A stretch of 64,000 nt of DNA from Marinifaba aquimaris (GTDB lineage Bacteria > Pseudomonadota > Gammaproteobacteria > Enterobacterales > Alteromonadaceae), in contig NZ_JABULX010000002.1 in the NCBI RefSeq assembly GCF_013328345.1, forward strand, positions 124,001-188,000. Reading direction: 5' to 3'. Positions 35,747 to 44,354 of this stretch are shown piece by piece (position 1 is the first letter of the stretch; the number at the start of each line of letters is the position of its first letter). The position numbers and the translations under genes are program-made. The notes beneath the pieces were generated by a model. That model saw only the letters and a list, made by a program, of their open reading frames with translations, did not search any database and was not told the origin of the DNA.

Positions 35747-36928
35747 CTACCAGTCACTTAGCGAAGTCGCTGAACTGCTAGCTGTATTTGTTTCTGTTGT
35801 TTCAGTCGTAGGTGCTGATTCAACTTGTTGCACAGGCTGCGCTGTATTTTGCACAGACGATTGCATATCTTGTTCTGACATACCACCTAACGCTAACAAT
35901 TGCTGTAGCGAGTCAGGCGAAATATCTTTAATGATGTTCAAGAAATCCATCTGAATAAAGCGCTGCGCTCGATTCATAAGTATAGGCACAGGACTAGATG
36001 GTTCAAAATCGCGATAGTAAGTTAAAATAGCTTGGAAACATTTCTCTACATCCGCTCTTGAATGAAGTGTTAATTCATCTAGGTTGCTGAATGAAGTTGC
36101 ACCAGCAGGAGCTGTAGGTTGCACATTAACAGGCGCTGCTGCCTGTGGCTGAGATGCAGCCGTTGGCGTCAGTTCAGTCACGTTAACGTCCTCAACAGCA
36201 GCAGGTTGTTCAACTACAATATGCTGTTCTAGATGCTTGGCTATTTCACGGCAAGTTTCACAAACTTTATCAAAATTAATGTTATAACTATTACCTGCTT
36301 GTGAAATGAAAGTTTGATTAACTTTCTCTAAATGTTCTGCACTTTGGTTAACCGCATTGAAAATAGCCGTTAATTCCTCGGCATCCGAGTCGTGTAAAAT
36401 ACCTTGTACTTGCGACTTGGTTAAAGTGGTTTCGTCACCATTAATAATGTTTTCAATCACTTGCAGAGTGACTTTACCCAAACCTTTAATCTCTGCGATG
36501 GTTGCATGTTTTAAAACATCAACAACAAAGGCTTTGTCATTTAAATGGCCTAACGCTGAAATGCGTTCAAGTGGGTCACCATCGTCTTCATCTAAAGGTG
36601 GGTAAACATATTGCCACTGCGTTTCAACTAGTTCTGATAAACCAGCTAAACATTGCTCAAACTTGACTAAACCTTCAGTGTTTAAAACTGATTGAGTCAA
36701 AATTGAAATAAGTTTCAAATCACGTGTTTGATCAAAGTAGCTCAAAGCTGTTTTTTTAACATCTCGCCACTCTGGTGGCTCAGCTGGAATAGTCGTTTGG
36801 CCATCAAAGCGTTCTGGCGTGCCTTCAGCTTCGAAAAAGAAGTTCTGAAAACCTGCATCATCTTCTAAGTTAGCGCCACATTCTTCGTCTACTGTAACCG
36901 CAGAAGTGATCAGCTCTTTATAATCCAT
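35747..36928 (-). CDS. tssA: T6SS cap/baseplate protein TssA (ImpA_N family)
   Basis: A 393-residue TssA. The N-terminal ImpA domain has AEPPEWRDVKKTALSYFDQTRDLKLI and YPPLDEDDGDPLERISAL. A Pro/Ala-rich linker follows, and the C-terminal part has SRADVEKCFQAILTYYRDFEPSSPVPILMNRAQR-like sequence common to short TssA proteins, with a Gln/Thr-rich tail. It primes and guides tube and sheath growth. First gene of the leftward operon; ribosome site weak (TAGGT). Confidence 0.92.
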   Translation of the reverse strand: MDYKELITSAVTVDEECGANLEDDAGFQNFFFEAEGTPERFDGQTTIPAEPPEWRDVKKTALSYFDQTRDLKLISILTQSVLNTEGLVKFEQCLAGLSELVETQWQYVYPPLDEDDGDPLERISALGHLNDKAFVVDVLKHATIAEIKGLGKVTLQVIENIINGDETTLTKSQVQGILHDSDAEELTAIFNAVNQSAEHLEKVNQTFISQAGNSYNINFDKVCETCREIAKHLEQHIVVEQPAAVEDVNVTELTPTAASQPQAAAPVNVQPTAPAGATSFSNLDELTLHSRADVEKCFQAILTYYRDFEPSSPVPILMNRAQRFIQMDFLNIIKDISPDSLQQLLALGGMSEQDMQSSVQNTAQPVQQVESAPTTETTETNTASSSATSLSDW

Positions 36929-37183
36929 GCTTGTTGTGACCTATTTAATACTTAAGCAGTGCTATTATTAATGCTCTGAGCTATTTTTGATGGAGGTACC
37001 GAGCCGCAACTCTATACCAATGTATTTCAAATAGCGATATTATGTTTTAACTAGTCTTCTTGTAAGTCTGTTTTAAACTTCATTTTACAAGTCGTAGATT
37101 CATTTAAGCACAAAAATAATTTTTTGTATGGCTGAATCAAATTAAATATGCAAAATATCCTACACTAAATTAAAAATTATCCA

Positions 37184-37201
37184 CCCCCTAGGATTAGGGG
37201 G
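37184..37201. other. GC-rich hairpin upstream of vgrG
   Basis: CCCCCTA and TAGGGGG form a 7-bp stem around GGAT. In such AT-rich surroundings a run of C and G this long stands out. No T-run follows. It lies 4 bp before the first 56-bp element. Confidence 0.5.
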
Positions 37202-37204
37202 GTC

Positions 37205-37384
37205 AAGCGTTTTAAGTTAGTGCTAGTATGAACTGCTTTTTTCCCAGCACAAGCAGAATTTCAAAGGTATTCAGAGAATTGTTAAGGCCATCACAAAATG
37301 AGATATTGGTCGGTACTTTTTGTAAGTAAGCCGTTTTACTTAATGTTAGTATGAATTGCTATTTGCATGGCACAAGCAAAAAAA
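37205..37384 (+). repeat. Two copies of a 56-bp element upstream of vgrG
   Basis: Copies at 37205-37260 and 37328-37384 agree at about three of four positions (shared cores GTTTTA, TTAGTATGAA and GCACAAGCA). Each contains an inverted repeat at the same place: CTGCTT/AAGCAG in the first and TTGCT/AGCAA in the second. The paired C-G in the first is T-A in the second, so pairing is kept despite a change. The second copy ends 24 bp before the vgrG start. Confidence 0.65.
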
Positions 37385-37408
37385 TAAAACGTAATAAAGG
37401 AAGTGTTA

Positions 37409-40400
37409 ATGCTGTCTCAACATCACAGATTAATCGCTATATCTACTCCTCTTGGTGAAGATGAGTTGTCTTTTTATAAAGGTACCTTAACCGAGTCCTT
37501 GGGCAATACTTTCCATTTTGAGGTTGAATTAGTCAGTGAAAATGACAACGTAGCACTTGAAGACTTATTGGGACAAAACGTCACAATAAGAACTGAAACA
37601 CTTGACGACACACGTTACTTCAATGGCTTTATTACCGAGTTTGAACAACTTGAAAATCACAATAGCTTAAGCCATTACCGCGCAGTCATTAAACCTTGGT
37701 TATGGTTACTCAACTTGAGTGAAAACTGCCGTATTTTCCAAGAGCAAAGTATCCCAGATATTATTAAAGATTTGTTTGATGAGCTGGGTTTTTCCGACTA
37801 CGAGTTACAGCTAAACGGCACGTATAAACCCGTGGATTACGTTGTTCAATTTAATGAATCTGACTTCAATTTTGTCTCTCGTTTAATTGAAGAGTTGGGC
37901 ATTTACTATTATTTCAAACACATCAACGGCAAACACACTCTTGTTTTAGTCGATCAAAATGCCACGCTACCCGATTTGAAAAAGATCGCGTTCTTACCTT
38001 TAGATGAAGAATCAACGATCAATGAGGAAGTCATTTTTGGCTGGAAAAACTTCAAGCAAGTCAGAACATCAGCAGTGCGTTTAACTGATTATGACTTTGA
38101 AGTACCGAGTAAAAATTTAGAAGCCGTTTCTTCTGTCCCGACAACCTCGACACTCTCTGCCATTGAGAAGTTTAATTACCCCGGTAAATACAAAGAAAGA
38201 GCAAATGGTACAGATTACACTCGTCTGTTGATGGAGCGTGAAAATGCGCTTTATGAAAGTAAAACAGGCCAATCTTACCGCCGTGATTTATATGCTGGTG
38301 CTCACTTTACACTTGAAGATCACCATCGCGACGATCAAAACAATGAGTATTTGATTTCAGAGCTCAGAATCGAGTTACTTTCCAATGAATACCTAAGTTT
38401 AACAGGTCAAGAAGATACCGCGGTATGCCGTGCAACTTTCAAAGCCATTCCAAGCAATGTTGAATTTAGAAGCCAGCCAACGGCTAAAAAGCCGCGTATG
38501 CAAGGTCCGCAAACGGCGATCGTCGTCGGTAAGAAAGGCGAAGAGATCTGGACGGATAAATACGGTCGAATCAAGGTGGCATTCCACTGGGATAGACAAA
38601 CACAAAAAGATGAAAATAGCTCATGCTGGATCCGAGTATCCCAAACGTGGGCTGGAAAAAACTGGGGTAGCATGCAAATTCCGCGTGTTGGCCAAGAGGT
38701 ATTAGTCGACTTTTTAAATGGTGATCCAGACCAACCAATTGTCATTGGTAGTGTTTACAACGGAACGAGCCTACCACCGCAAACCTTACCAAAAGATGCT
38801 CATATTTCAGGTGTTAAAACCCGAACGACAAAAGGTGGTGGCGCCTTTAATGAAATCACGTTAAACGACAAAAAAGGTGAAGAAAAGGTCAACCTTTTTG
38901 GGGCTAAAGATGTAGCACTCGAAAGTACTGAAAATACAAACTTCACGACAGGTAAAGACCATCACACCATCATCAAAGGCATCAATCACGAATTGGTTGA
39001 AAAAGATAGCCACCAAATGATCAAAGGCAAACACGTCAGCCAAGTTGATAAAGATGCTGAAGTCACGATTAAAGGTAAGCAAAGCAGTAAAGTAGATGGC
39101 GATGCGGGTGTCACTTATGGCAAGAGCTTTGCCGTTGCTGTCAGTAAAGATACGAACTGGAAAGATGGTGCTAATTTCAACCACAAAGTCGGTCAGAAAT
39201 ATTCACTGAGTAGCGGCATGGATATCCACCTCAAGGCGGGTACAGGTTATGCCGTGCAAGCAGGAACCACTGTCCATATTAAATCAGGTGCGAGTTTAGT
39301 TTTAGAAGCATCGGCTCAAGTAAGCTTGAAAGTCGGTGGTAGTTTCATCTCCATCAACCCTGCGGGTGTTCAAATCAAAGGCCCTATGGTGATGATCAAC
39401 AGTGGGGGTGCAGCAGGCTCTGGCTCTGGTGCAAGCCCAAGTTCACCTAGTGCCCCAAGTAAACCAGGTGCACCTGAAGAAGCTCAACCTTCAGATGAAG
39501 CGGGTAAAGGTGGAAAAGACGATGCATTAAAAGCAGATAAAGCCGCAGAAGCTAAGAAACTATCGCTCAAATCCACTAAAGCGGGTGACTACAAAGAACC
39601 TGAATCAGGTTTAACCACTTCAGGTAGTAGCAGTTCAAGCAGTAGTTCTTCATCATCGTCGTCAACTAGCTCATCGAGCTCATCTTCAAGTAGTAGCTCA
39701 AGTAGTGATAGTTCAACGACATCTAGCGCAGCTAAAAATGAACAAAAAGAAGAAGAAAATACTGAAGAAGAAGTCAATTGTAGTATCGAAAGCTTTGATG
39801 CTAAATGCAGTAGTAATCGCAAAATTGATCAAGGAATACGCTTATTAGATATCGTGCCAAAAACGGATAAGTCATCTAATGATACCGACGGCTTAGTATT
39901 TAATAATGAAGATACCAGCACTTCAGGCTTTGCCGTTAAAAAAGAATATGGCGGCAAAAAATCCATTTCAGCCGAACTGAAAATAAACAATGACTGTGGC
40001 ACAGGTAAAATAAAACTATCCGAACACGGCGACTGGAAAAAAGGCAACAAGCAAAGTTACGATGTGCAAGCAATTGAGTTATCGGATATAGACGATTTAC
40101 CAAGTGCAACATCAACTAACTACACATTGGCTTCAGGCTGTGAGCATGATTATGGTCAAAGTATTCAGGTTCGCCTCTACCCTTCAGAGCAAGTATCAGC
40201 AGATGTTTCTCTAGAATACTTAACTGCGGCGATGGACAAAGTTAACAAAGCCTGGGAAGAATGGGGTAAGAATATTTTCTCATTCTCAGCTTTAACACTT
40301 AACCCTAAAATAGTGCCACCAAAAGGTAGTCTGAGCTACAGCAAAGGCTGGAAAGAAGCTAAAGACTGGCGCGCCTATTACAACACAAGCTATAAAGCAT

Positions 40401-40912
40401 CATTAGCACCGCTTATCGGCACTGAAATTGAAGTACAACTCAGTTTAATTGAAATAGCGTCTTCGGCAGCAGGCATTCCACCTATCTTGGCTCAATTGGA
40501 AACCAAGTACCTAGCTGATGTCATCTTGTTATTAGGCGCCGGTGTTGAACTTGAATGTTCAGGTCAAAATGAAACGCAATATTACAGTACAGGTGATGTC
40601 GTTACCGAAGGTCAGCTAAAACTAGGGGTTAAAGGTAAAGTGTGGTTAGGCATGATGCCTAAAGTCGGTAGTGATACCTTTATCTCTGTTAGTGCAACGG
40701 GTAAGAGTGAATTAACACCTTATGGTGGCGGTACCATGACGGCGAAAAAAGACGGCTTGTTTATTGAACCAGAAATTAAAATACCCGCACCGACGCTTTC
40801 GGTTACTTTCGAAGCCAGAGCCTTTAAGGTTTACTCGAAGAAAAAGGCCAAAGAGTGGAAGCCGTGGGCAAGTGAATACACAGTAGAAACGGATGAATAT
40901 CAAATTATCTAG
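37409..40912 (+). CDS. vgrG: T6SS spike protein VgrG (TssI) with C-terminal extension
   Basis: Start taken at ATG 37409, 5 bp after GGAAG; an in-frame GTG 6 bp earlier overlaps that site. The product has about 1,168 residues. The gp27-like region occupies roughly 1-340 and the gp5/OB region 370-470 (DKYGRIKVAFHWDR, CWIRVSQTWAGKNWG, PRVGQEVLVDFLNGDPDQP, the VgrG signature). Beta-helix needle repeats run to about 675 (DKDAEVTIKG, GDAGVTYGK). Next come a Pro/Ser-rich stretch and a poly-Ser linker (about 739-768), then some 400 residues of unknown type with Cys-containing beta-rich parts (LGVKGKVWLGMMPKVGS). The extension is probably an effector or cargo-binding domain. Three short genes follow closely, forming a spike-and-cargo operon. 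Confidence 0.93.
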   Translation: MLSQHHRLIAISTPLGEDELSFYKGTLTESLGNTFHFEVELVSENDNVALEDLLGQNVTIRTETLDDTRYFNGFITEFEQLENHNSLSHYRAVIKPWLWLLNLSENCRIFQEQSIPDIIKDLFDELGFSDYELQLNGTYKPVDYVVQFNESDFNFVSRLIEELGIYYYFKHINGKHTLVLVDQNATLPDLKKIAFLPLDEESTINEEVIFGWKNFKQVRTSAVRLTDYDFEVPSKNLEAVSSVPTTSTLSAIEKFNYPGKYKERANGTDYTRLLMERENALYESKTGQSYRRDLYAGAHFTLEDHHRDDQNNEYLISELRIELLSNEYLSLTGQEDTAVCRATFKAIPSNVEFRSQPTAKKPRMQGPQTAIVVGKKGEEIWTDKYGRIKVAFHWDRQTQKDENSSCWIRVSQTWAGKNWGSMQIPRVGQEVLVDFLNGDPDQPIVIGSVYNGTSLPPQTLPKDAHISGVKTRTTKGGGAFNEITLNDKKGEEKVNLFGAKDVALESTENTNFTTGKDHHTIIKGINHELVEKDSHQMIKGKHVSQVDKDAEVTIKGKQSSKVDGDAGVTYGKSFAVAVSKDTNWKDGANFNHKVGQKYSLSSGMDIHLKAGTGYAVQAGTTVHIKSGASLVLEASAQVSLKVGGSFISINPAGVQIKGPMVMINSGGAAGSGSGASPSSPSAPSKPGAPEEAQPSDEAGKGGKDDALKADKAAEAKKLSLKSTKAGDYKEPESGLTTSGSSSSSSSSSSSSSTSSSSSSSSSSSSSDSSTTSSAAKNEQKEEENTEEEVNCSIESFDAKCSSNRKIDQGIRLLDIVPKTDKSSNDTDGLVFNNEDTSTSGFAVKKEYGGKKSISAELKINNDCGTGKIKLSEHGDWKKGNKQSYDVQAIELSDIDDLPSATSTNYTLASGCEHDYGQSIQVRLYPSEQVSADVSLEYLTAAMDKVNKAWEEWGKNIFSFSALTLNPKIVPPKGSLSYSKGWKEAKDWRAYYNTSYKASLAPLIGTEIEVQLSLIEIASSAAGIPPILAQLETKYLADVILLLGAGVELECSGQNETQYYSTGDVVTEGQLKLGVKGKVWLGMMPKVGSDTFISVSATGKSELTPYGGGTMTAKKDGLFIEPEIKIPAPTLSVTFEARAFKVYSKKKAKEWKPWASEYTVETDEYQII

Positions 40913-40915
40913 AGC

Positions 40916-41389
40916 ATGATGAAAATGGAATTTAATTTGATGACAGTTTTAGTCATCATTGCCGCTGTCGCTGCAAGCATAGGGTTATTTAAACTCAAAA
41001 GTAGTGATAACTGGCAGCAAGCTCAAGCAGAGCTTGAGTTTATCGATTTTGAGCGTGTTTCAACCTACAACCAAAGCAGTGATAGAGACGTTAACGAGTA
41101 TTTAATTAAATTGCGCTACCAGTATCAAGTGCAAGGCCAACAATATTCTGGCGATCAAGTATATGCTGGTCTTGGCAATGCCTTTAGTAAGCAAAAAATG
41201 GCTGAGCAATTGGTCGCTCAATACCAAGGAAAACAACAAATAACGATTTTCTTTAATCCACAGCAACCAAGTAAGTCTGCACTAAAGCAAGCTAACTTAT
41301 CGAATACCGCTATGATTTGGTTATTGGTCACTATCTGGGGGATCGGAGCTTTGATCATTTTTGCCTATAACAAATTTTTTGCGCATTAA
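40916..41389 (+). CDS. DUF3592-like membrane protein, possible immunity to the VgrG extension
   Basis: A 157-residue protein with an N-terminal helix (LMTVLVIIAAVAASIGLF), a central domain of about 95 residues (YLIKLRYQYQVQGQQYSGDQVY, ITIFFNPQQPSKSAL) and a C-terminal helix (TAMIWLLVTIWGIGALIIFAY). This is the DUF3592 layout, with the central part outside the cytoplasm. It starts 3 bp after the vgrG stop, where immunity genes for VgrG-linked toxins are usually found. The role is inference. Confidence 0.65.
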   Translation: MMKMEFNLMTVLVIIAAVAASIGLFKLKSSDNWQQAQAELEFIDFERVSTYNQSSDRDVNEYLIKLRYQYQVQGQQYSGDQVYAGLGNAFSKQKMAEQLVAQYQGKQQITIFFNPQQPSKSALKQANLSNTAMIWLLVTIWGIGALIIFAYNKFFAH

Positions 41390-41410
41390 CTTTTGCCCAA
41401 AGGAATAACC

Positions 41411-42211
41411 GTGCAACCATTTTATTTTATCGAATTTTTTTCATCAGGTGTTAAAGCCGAATTCTTCATAAACCATTTTCCGGTGATGACTGAAGAAACA
41501 GGGTATCAAGCCTCAACGACACATGTGGTAAACCGTTGGTTAGGGCAGAAAAACAACCATTTTAAGTTAAAGCTAGACCTAGCTGATTACAACAAAATGG
41601 GGAAAGAAGCACCTGAAGATATCCCAGAAAAACAAAGTATTTCCGTTACCATTTTTTCTGGCGTACAAACAGAAAAAGGGCTAGTTAAAGAGAACGTACT
41701 TTGGCAATACAGCTGGCCTGATCCCAATGACGATGAACTGATATTAGACCAAGCCAGAGTCATTGAAGAAACAGTCGAGGAAACGATTCCTGTTCCACTG
41801 ACTCGCTTATGGCAATACGCCGAGCCCATCAAACAAATTGATGTCCAAGCACAGCACGATATCATGATGGTCCTCAAAGGTATTCGTCAGTCATTTTCGC
41901 AACATGACTATGAAAATGCATATCAGTTTATGCGCTACCGCTATGAGGATGAAGAAATTGCGGAGTACATGCCTGCAAATCACTTCAAGCCAACCATAAT
42001 CAGTATGTGGCAAGATCACTTACCCAAAACTAAATTATTAGAATACCCACCTGAGGCCGTTAAATTTGCCCTGTTGGACAATCAAAGGGCGGTGCATATT
42101 CAGGTGACAGATCAAGATCAAGCCCTGACATTTGAGGGTGAAGACGATACCTACTTCGGTATTGATTTATTCTTGTGTAAGGTCAACCAGCATTGGATCG
42201 TAATTAGGTAA
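41411..42211 (+). CDS. Unknown protein between VgrG and the PAAR-like tip, possible adaptor
   Basis: Start taken at GTG 41411, preceded by AAGGA; an in-frame TTG 18 bp upstream lacks a ribosome site. About 266 residues, cytoplasmic, acidic, with no domain I recognise. The N-terminal 60 residues are strand-rich with FPVMTEETGYQASTTHVVNRWL; the C-terminal half has VLKGIRQSFSQHDYENAYQFM and ends in a short beta region. It lies 21 bp after the membrane protein gene and 5 bp before the PAAR-like gene. An adaptor or chaperone loading cargo onto the spike is plausible. Confidence 0.6.
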   Translation: MQPFYFIEFFSSGVKAEFFINHFPVMTEETGYQASTTHVVNRWLGQKNNHFKLKLDLADYNKMGKEAPEDIPEKQSISVTIFSGVQTEKGLVKENVLWQYSWPDPNDDELILDQARVIEETVEETIPVPLTRLWQYAEPIKQIDVQAQHDIMMVLKGIRQSFSQHDYENAYQFMRYRYEDEEIAEYMPANHFKPTIISMWQDHLPKTKLLEYPPEAVKFALLDNQRAVHIQVTDQDQALTFEGEDDTYFGIDLFLCKVNQHWIVIR

Positions 42212-42216
42212 ACGTT

Positions 42217-42606
42217 ATGGCGATACAAGTAACAATGGGCGCAAATTTGATGTGCACTATGGGCGTTGCACCGAGTGCATTAATGGTTTTGCCCACCAGC
42301 TTCACGCTAGTGGACAATAAACCAGCTGCCAACATTATGGACTTCAAACCCTTTGTCAACATTATGCCTTTTGGTATGTGTAAATCGCCATCTAACCCCG
42401 CGGTTGCTGCAGCTACAGCTGCGGCCATGGGCACGCTAACCCCTATGCCATGTACCCCAATGCCTGTAGGACCTTGGATGCCAGGCTCCAGTACTTGTAT
42501 GGTGGGTAATTTTCCGGCGCTCAATAACAATTCGAAATGTATGTGTGCCTTTGCAGGAACTATTTCAATCACTAACCCCGGTAGCACAACCACTATGATC
42601 CCATAG
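42217..42606 (+). CDS. PAAR-like T6SS spike tip (DUF4280)
   Basis: A 129-residue protein rich in Cys, Met and Pro. It has GANLMCTMGVAPSALMVLP, ANIMDFKPFVNIMPFGMC, NPAVAAATAAAMGTLTPMPC, VGPWMPGS and LNNNSKCMCAFAGTISITNPG. These blocks are the DUF4280 signature, a family of PAAR-like cones that cap VgrG; conserved Cys and His-type residues usually bind a metal. No toxin is fused. Last gene of the vgrG operon, with AGGT ribosome site overlapping the previous stop. Confidence 0.87.
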   Translation: MAIQVTMGANLMCTMGVAPSALMVLPTSFTLVDNKPAANIMDFKPFVNIMPFGMCKSPSNPAVAAATAAAMGTLTPMPCTPMPVGPWMPGSSTCMVGNFPALNNNSKCMCAFAGTISITNPGSTTTMIP

Positions 42607-42625
42607 TGTTCAGTATTTAGCCAAA

Positions 42626-42904
42626 TTAACTTTGGCGAATACGCACTACTCGCATCACTTCAAAGTCTAAGCCCGCTACAGACTCTTTATCAATGTAGTA
42701 AGTCATATTCACTCGTGCGCCTTTTAAACTCTTATATAGCTTTTTTCGCTTGTATTTAAACGGTACATCACAGCCTTCAACCATCACGGAATTAATAAAC
42801 CAATCGTCTTTTTCTCGTTGGGTATGTGAGATTACTTTTTGGTTATTGGAGTGAATCAGATTTTGATTTTTCTCCAACATTTTATCGACATCTGTTTTGG
42901 CCAT
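42626..42904 (-). CDS. Conserved-looking small protein of unknown function
   Basis: A 92-residue basic cytoplasmic protein (INSVMVEGCDVPFKYKRKK, NMTYYIDKESVAGLDFEV). I do not recognise it. Its start codon overlaps the stop of the methyltransferase-like gene (TAATG), so the two are translationally coupled. It is convergent with the PAAR-like gene, 19 bp away, and marks the edge of the T6SS region. Confidence 0.7.
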   Translation of the reverse strand: MAKTDVDKMLEKNQNLIHSNNQKVISHTQREKDDWFINSVMVEGCDVPFKYKRKKLYKSLKGARVNMTYYIDKESVAGLDFEVMRVVRIRQS

Positions 42905-43572
42905 TAGTTATAAAGCTCCGCAGTTAATTGCCAAAGTGGTTGTCCTGAATTGTGATATTTTTGCTCAAACGGCGTAATAGCCGTTTCAAATTGATAAGGC
43001 TTTAATTCACTATCCATCCCAGCTAATTTGAGCGCATAAGCGAACTCTTCAAGGTATAGTTTCCAATTCGATCTCAACTCTATGGTTTTACCCAGTTTGA
43101 TAATTTCAGGAAAAACCGCCGAACCATGCCATCTTCGCTTCACATGAGCCGATTTTGGCCAAGGGTTTGGATAAAGGATAAAGTGTTTATCCACTTGCCA
43201 ATTAGCTTGCACCGCCAAGCGGTAAAAATCATTTAAATCCGCTCTGGCTAAAATCAGGTTATCGGGCTCATTATTATCACGCTCTCGGCTTAATCGGTCA
43301 GCCGACTTATCAATGCCTACAACCCAGTGGTTTGGATACAAGTTTGCTAACGCTCTTGAGCTATCGCCAACACCACAACAAGAATCAAAAATAATAGGCA
43401 TCGACTTGCTTGCCAATTGCGCTTCAACCTCAGCAAAGGCTTGCTTGGTATGTTCAGCAAAAGGCTTGAGAAATTTAGTCGCAAAATGCTTGTTGACGAT
43501 ATCCGTTAAATCTTCATGAATACCATCTTGGTTTGATTCAATTACCCGAGAGTTACCTTCAGACATACTCAC
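42904..43572 (-). CDS. TrmB-like SAM-dependent methyltransferase
   Basis: A 222-residue Rossmann methyltransferase. The SAM site reads FDSCCGVGDSSRALA, followed by VVGIDKSADRL and LARADLNDFYRL. The block FILYPNPWPKSAHVKRRWHG matches the motif of tRNA (guanine-N7)-methyltransferase TrmB. The N-terminus differs from standard TrmB, so this is probably a paralogue; the substrate is likely tRNA but is not certain. It overlaps the next gene by one base and follows the ABC permease gene by 2 bp. Confidence 0.75.
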   Translation of the reverse strand: MSMSEGNSRVIESNQDGIHEDLTDIVNKHFATKFLKPFAEHTKQAFAEVEAQLASKSMPIIFDSCCGVGDSSRALANLYPNHWVVGIDKSADRLSRERDNNEPDNLILARADLNDFYRLAVQANWQVDKHFILYPNPWPKSAHVKRRWHGSAVFPEIIKLGKTIELRSNWKLYLEEFAYALKLAGMDSELKPYQFETAITPFEQKYHNSGQPLWQLTAELYN

Positions 43573-43574
43573 TC

Positions 43575-44354
43575 CTATGAACGTAAACCAATACCGCGAC
43601 GAATTAAGAAAAGCGCGGTAGCAAATAAACCAACAACTAATGTGATAAGCACGCCAAAGGCAATACTCAATGACACATCAGAGTATCCGATAAAACCATA
43701 TCTAAATGCATTGACCATATACAAAATAGGGTTGAGTTGACTGACTGTTTGACCAATTTCAGGCAACATAGATAAAGAATAGAAAACGCCCCCCAAATAA
43801 GTCAGCGGCGCTAAAATAAAGGTTGGAATAATGCTGATATCATCAAAACTTTGTGCATAAACCGCATTGATAAGACCGCCTAAAGCAAACGCCATCGACG
43901 TCAGAAGTGCAGTAGCAATAATGATAAACAAGCTATGCACTTGAATATCAACAAAAAATAATGCAACACAGGTAACGATTGAGCCCACTAATAGGCCGCG
44001 TAACATCCCCCCGGCAACAAAGCCGAGAATAATGACAGCAGAGGGTACTGGTGCCACTAATAGCTCTTCCACATTGCGCTGAAACTTGGTGCTGTAAAAA
44101 GAGGACGCCACATTTGAATACGCATTGTTGATCACAGATAACATGATCAAGCCAGGCATAATAAATTCAACGTACTGAAAACCTTCTAACTCACCCACTC
44201 GCGAGCCGATAAGTCCACCAAAAATGATGAAGTAAAGCGTCATCGTGATGGCTGGCGGCACTAGCGTTTGCACCCAAATTCTTAAAAATCGATTGCACTC
44301 TTTTCTCACTAAAGCCTGAAAAGCAATGCGATTGCGGTTGATATAATCCATCAT
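43575..44354 (-). CDS. ABC-2 type transporter permease (YadH-like)
   Basis: A 259-residue inner-membrane protein with six hydrophobic segments and the ABC-2 layout: ECNRFLRIWVQTLVPPAITM near the start, then PGLIMLSVINNAYSNVASS and LAPLTYLGGVFYSLSMLPEI. It resembles E. coli YadH, the permease of an export system of unknown substrate. It overlaps the ATPase gene by 4 bp (ATGA). Confidence 0.88.
   Translation of the reverse strand: MMDYINRNRIAFQALVRKECNRFLRIWVQTLVPPAITMTLYFIIFGGLIGSRVGELEGFQYVEFIMPGLIMLSVINNAYSNVASSFYSTKFQRNVEELLVAPVPSAVIILGFVAGGMLRGLLVGSIVTCVALFFVDIQVHSLFIIIATALLTSMAFALGGLINAVYAQSFDDISIIPTFILAPLTYLGGVFYSLSMLPEIGQTVSQLNPILYMVNAFRYGFIGYSDVSLSIAFGVLITLVVGLFATALFLIRRGIGLRS

Larger units (their letters stand above)
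36929..37408. other. 480-bp divergent regulatory region between tssA and vgrG
   Basis: No credible gene. It holds a GC-rich hairpin (37184-37201), two imperfect copies of a 56-bp element (37205-37260 and 37328-37384) and the vgrG ribosome site. Promoters for both T6SS directions must lie here, but I found no convincing -35/-10 pair and no full sigma-54 site. Confidence 0.7.

Noticed and set aside
37366-37384. Sigma-54 promoter (TGGCAC) before vgrG
   Set aside because: The -24-like TGGCAC lacks a GC at the -12 position, and the first copy of the element does not keep the GG.
38399-38745. Overlapping opposite-strand and shifted frames within vgrG
   Set aside because: They lie within the conserved gp5-like part of VgrG, whose frame is clear; no start signals.
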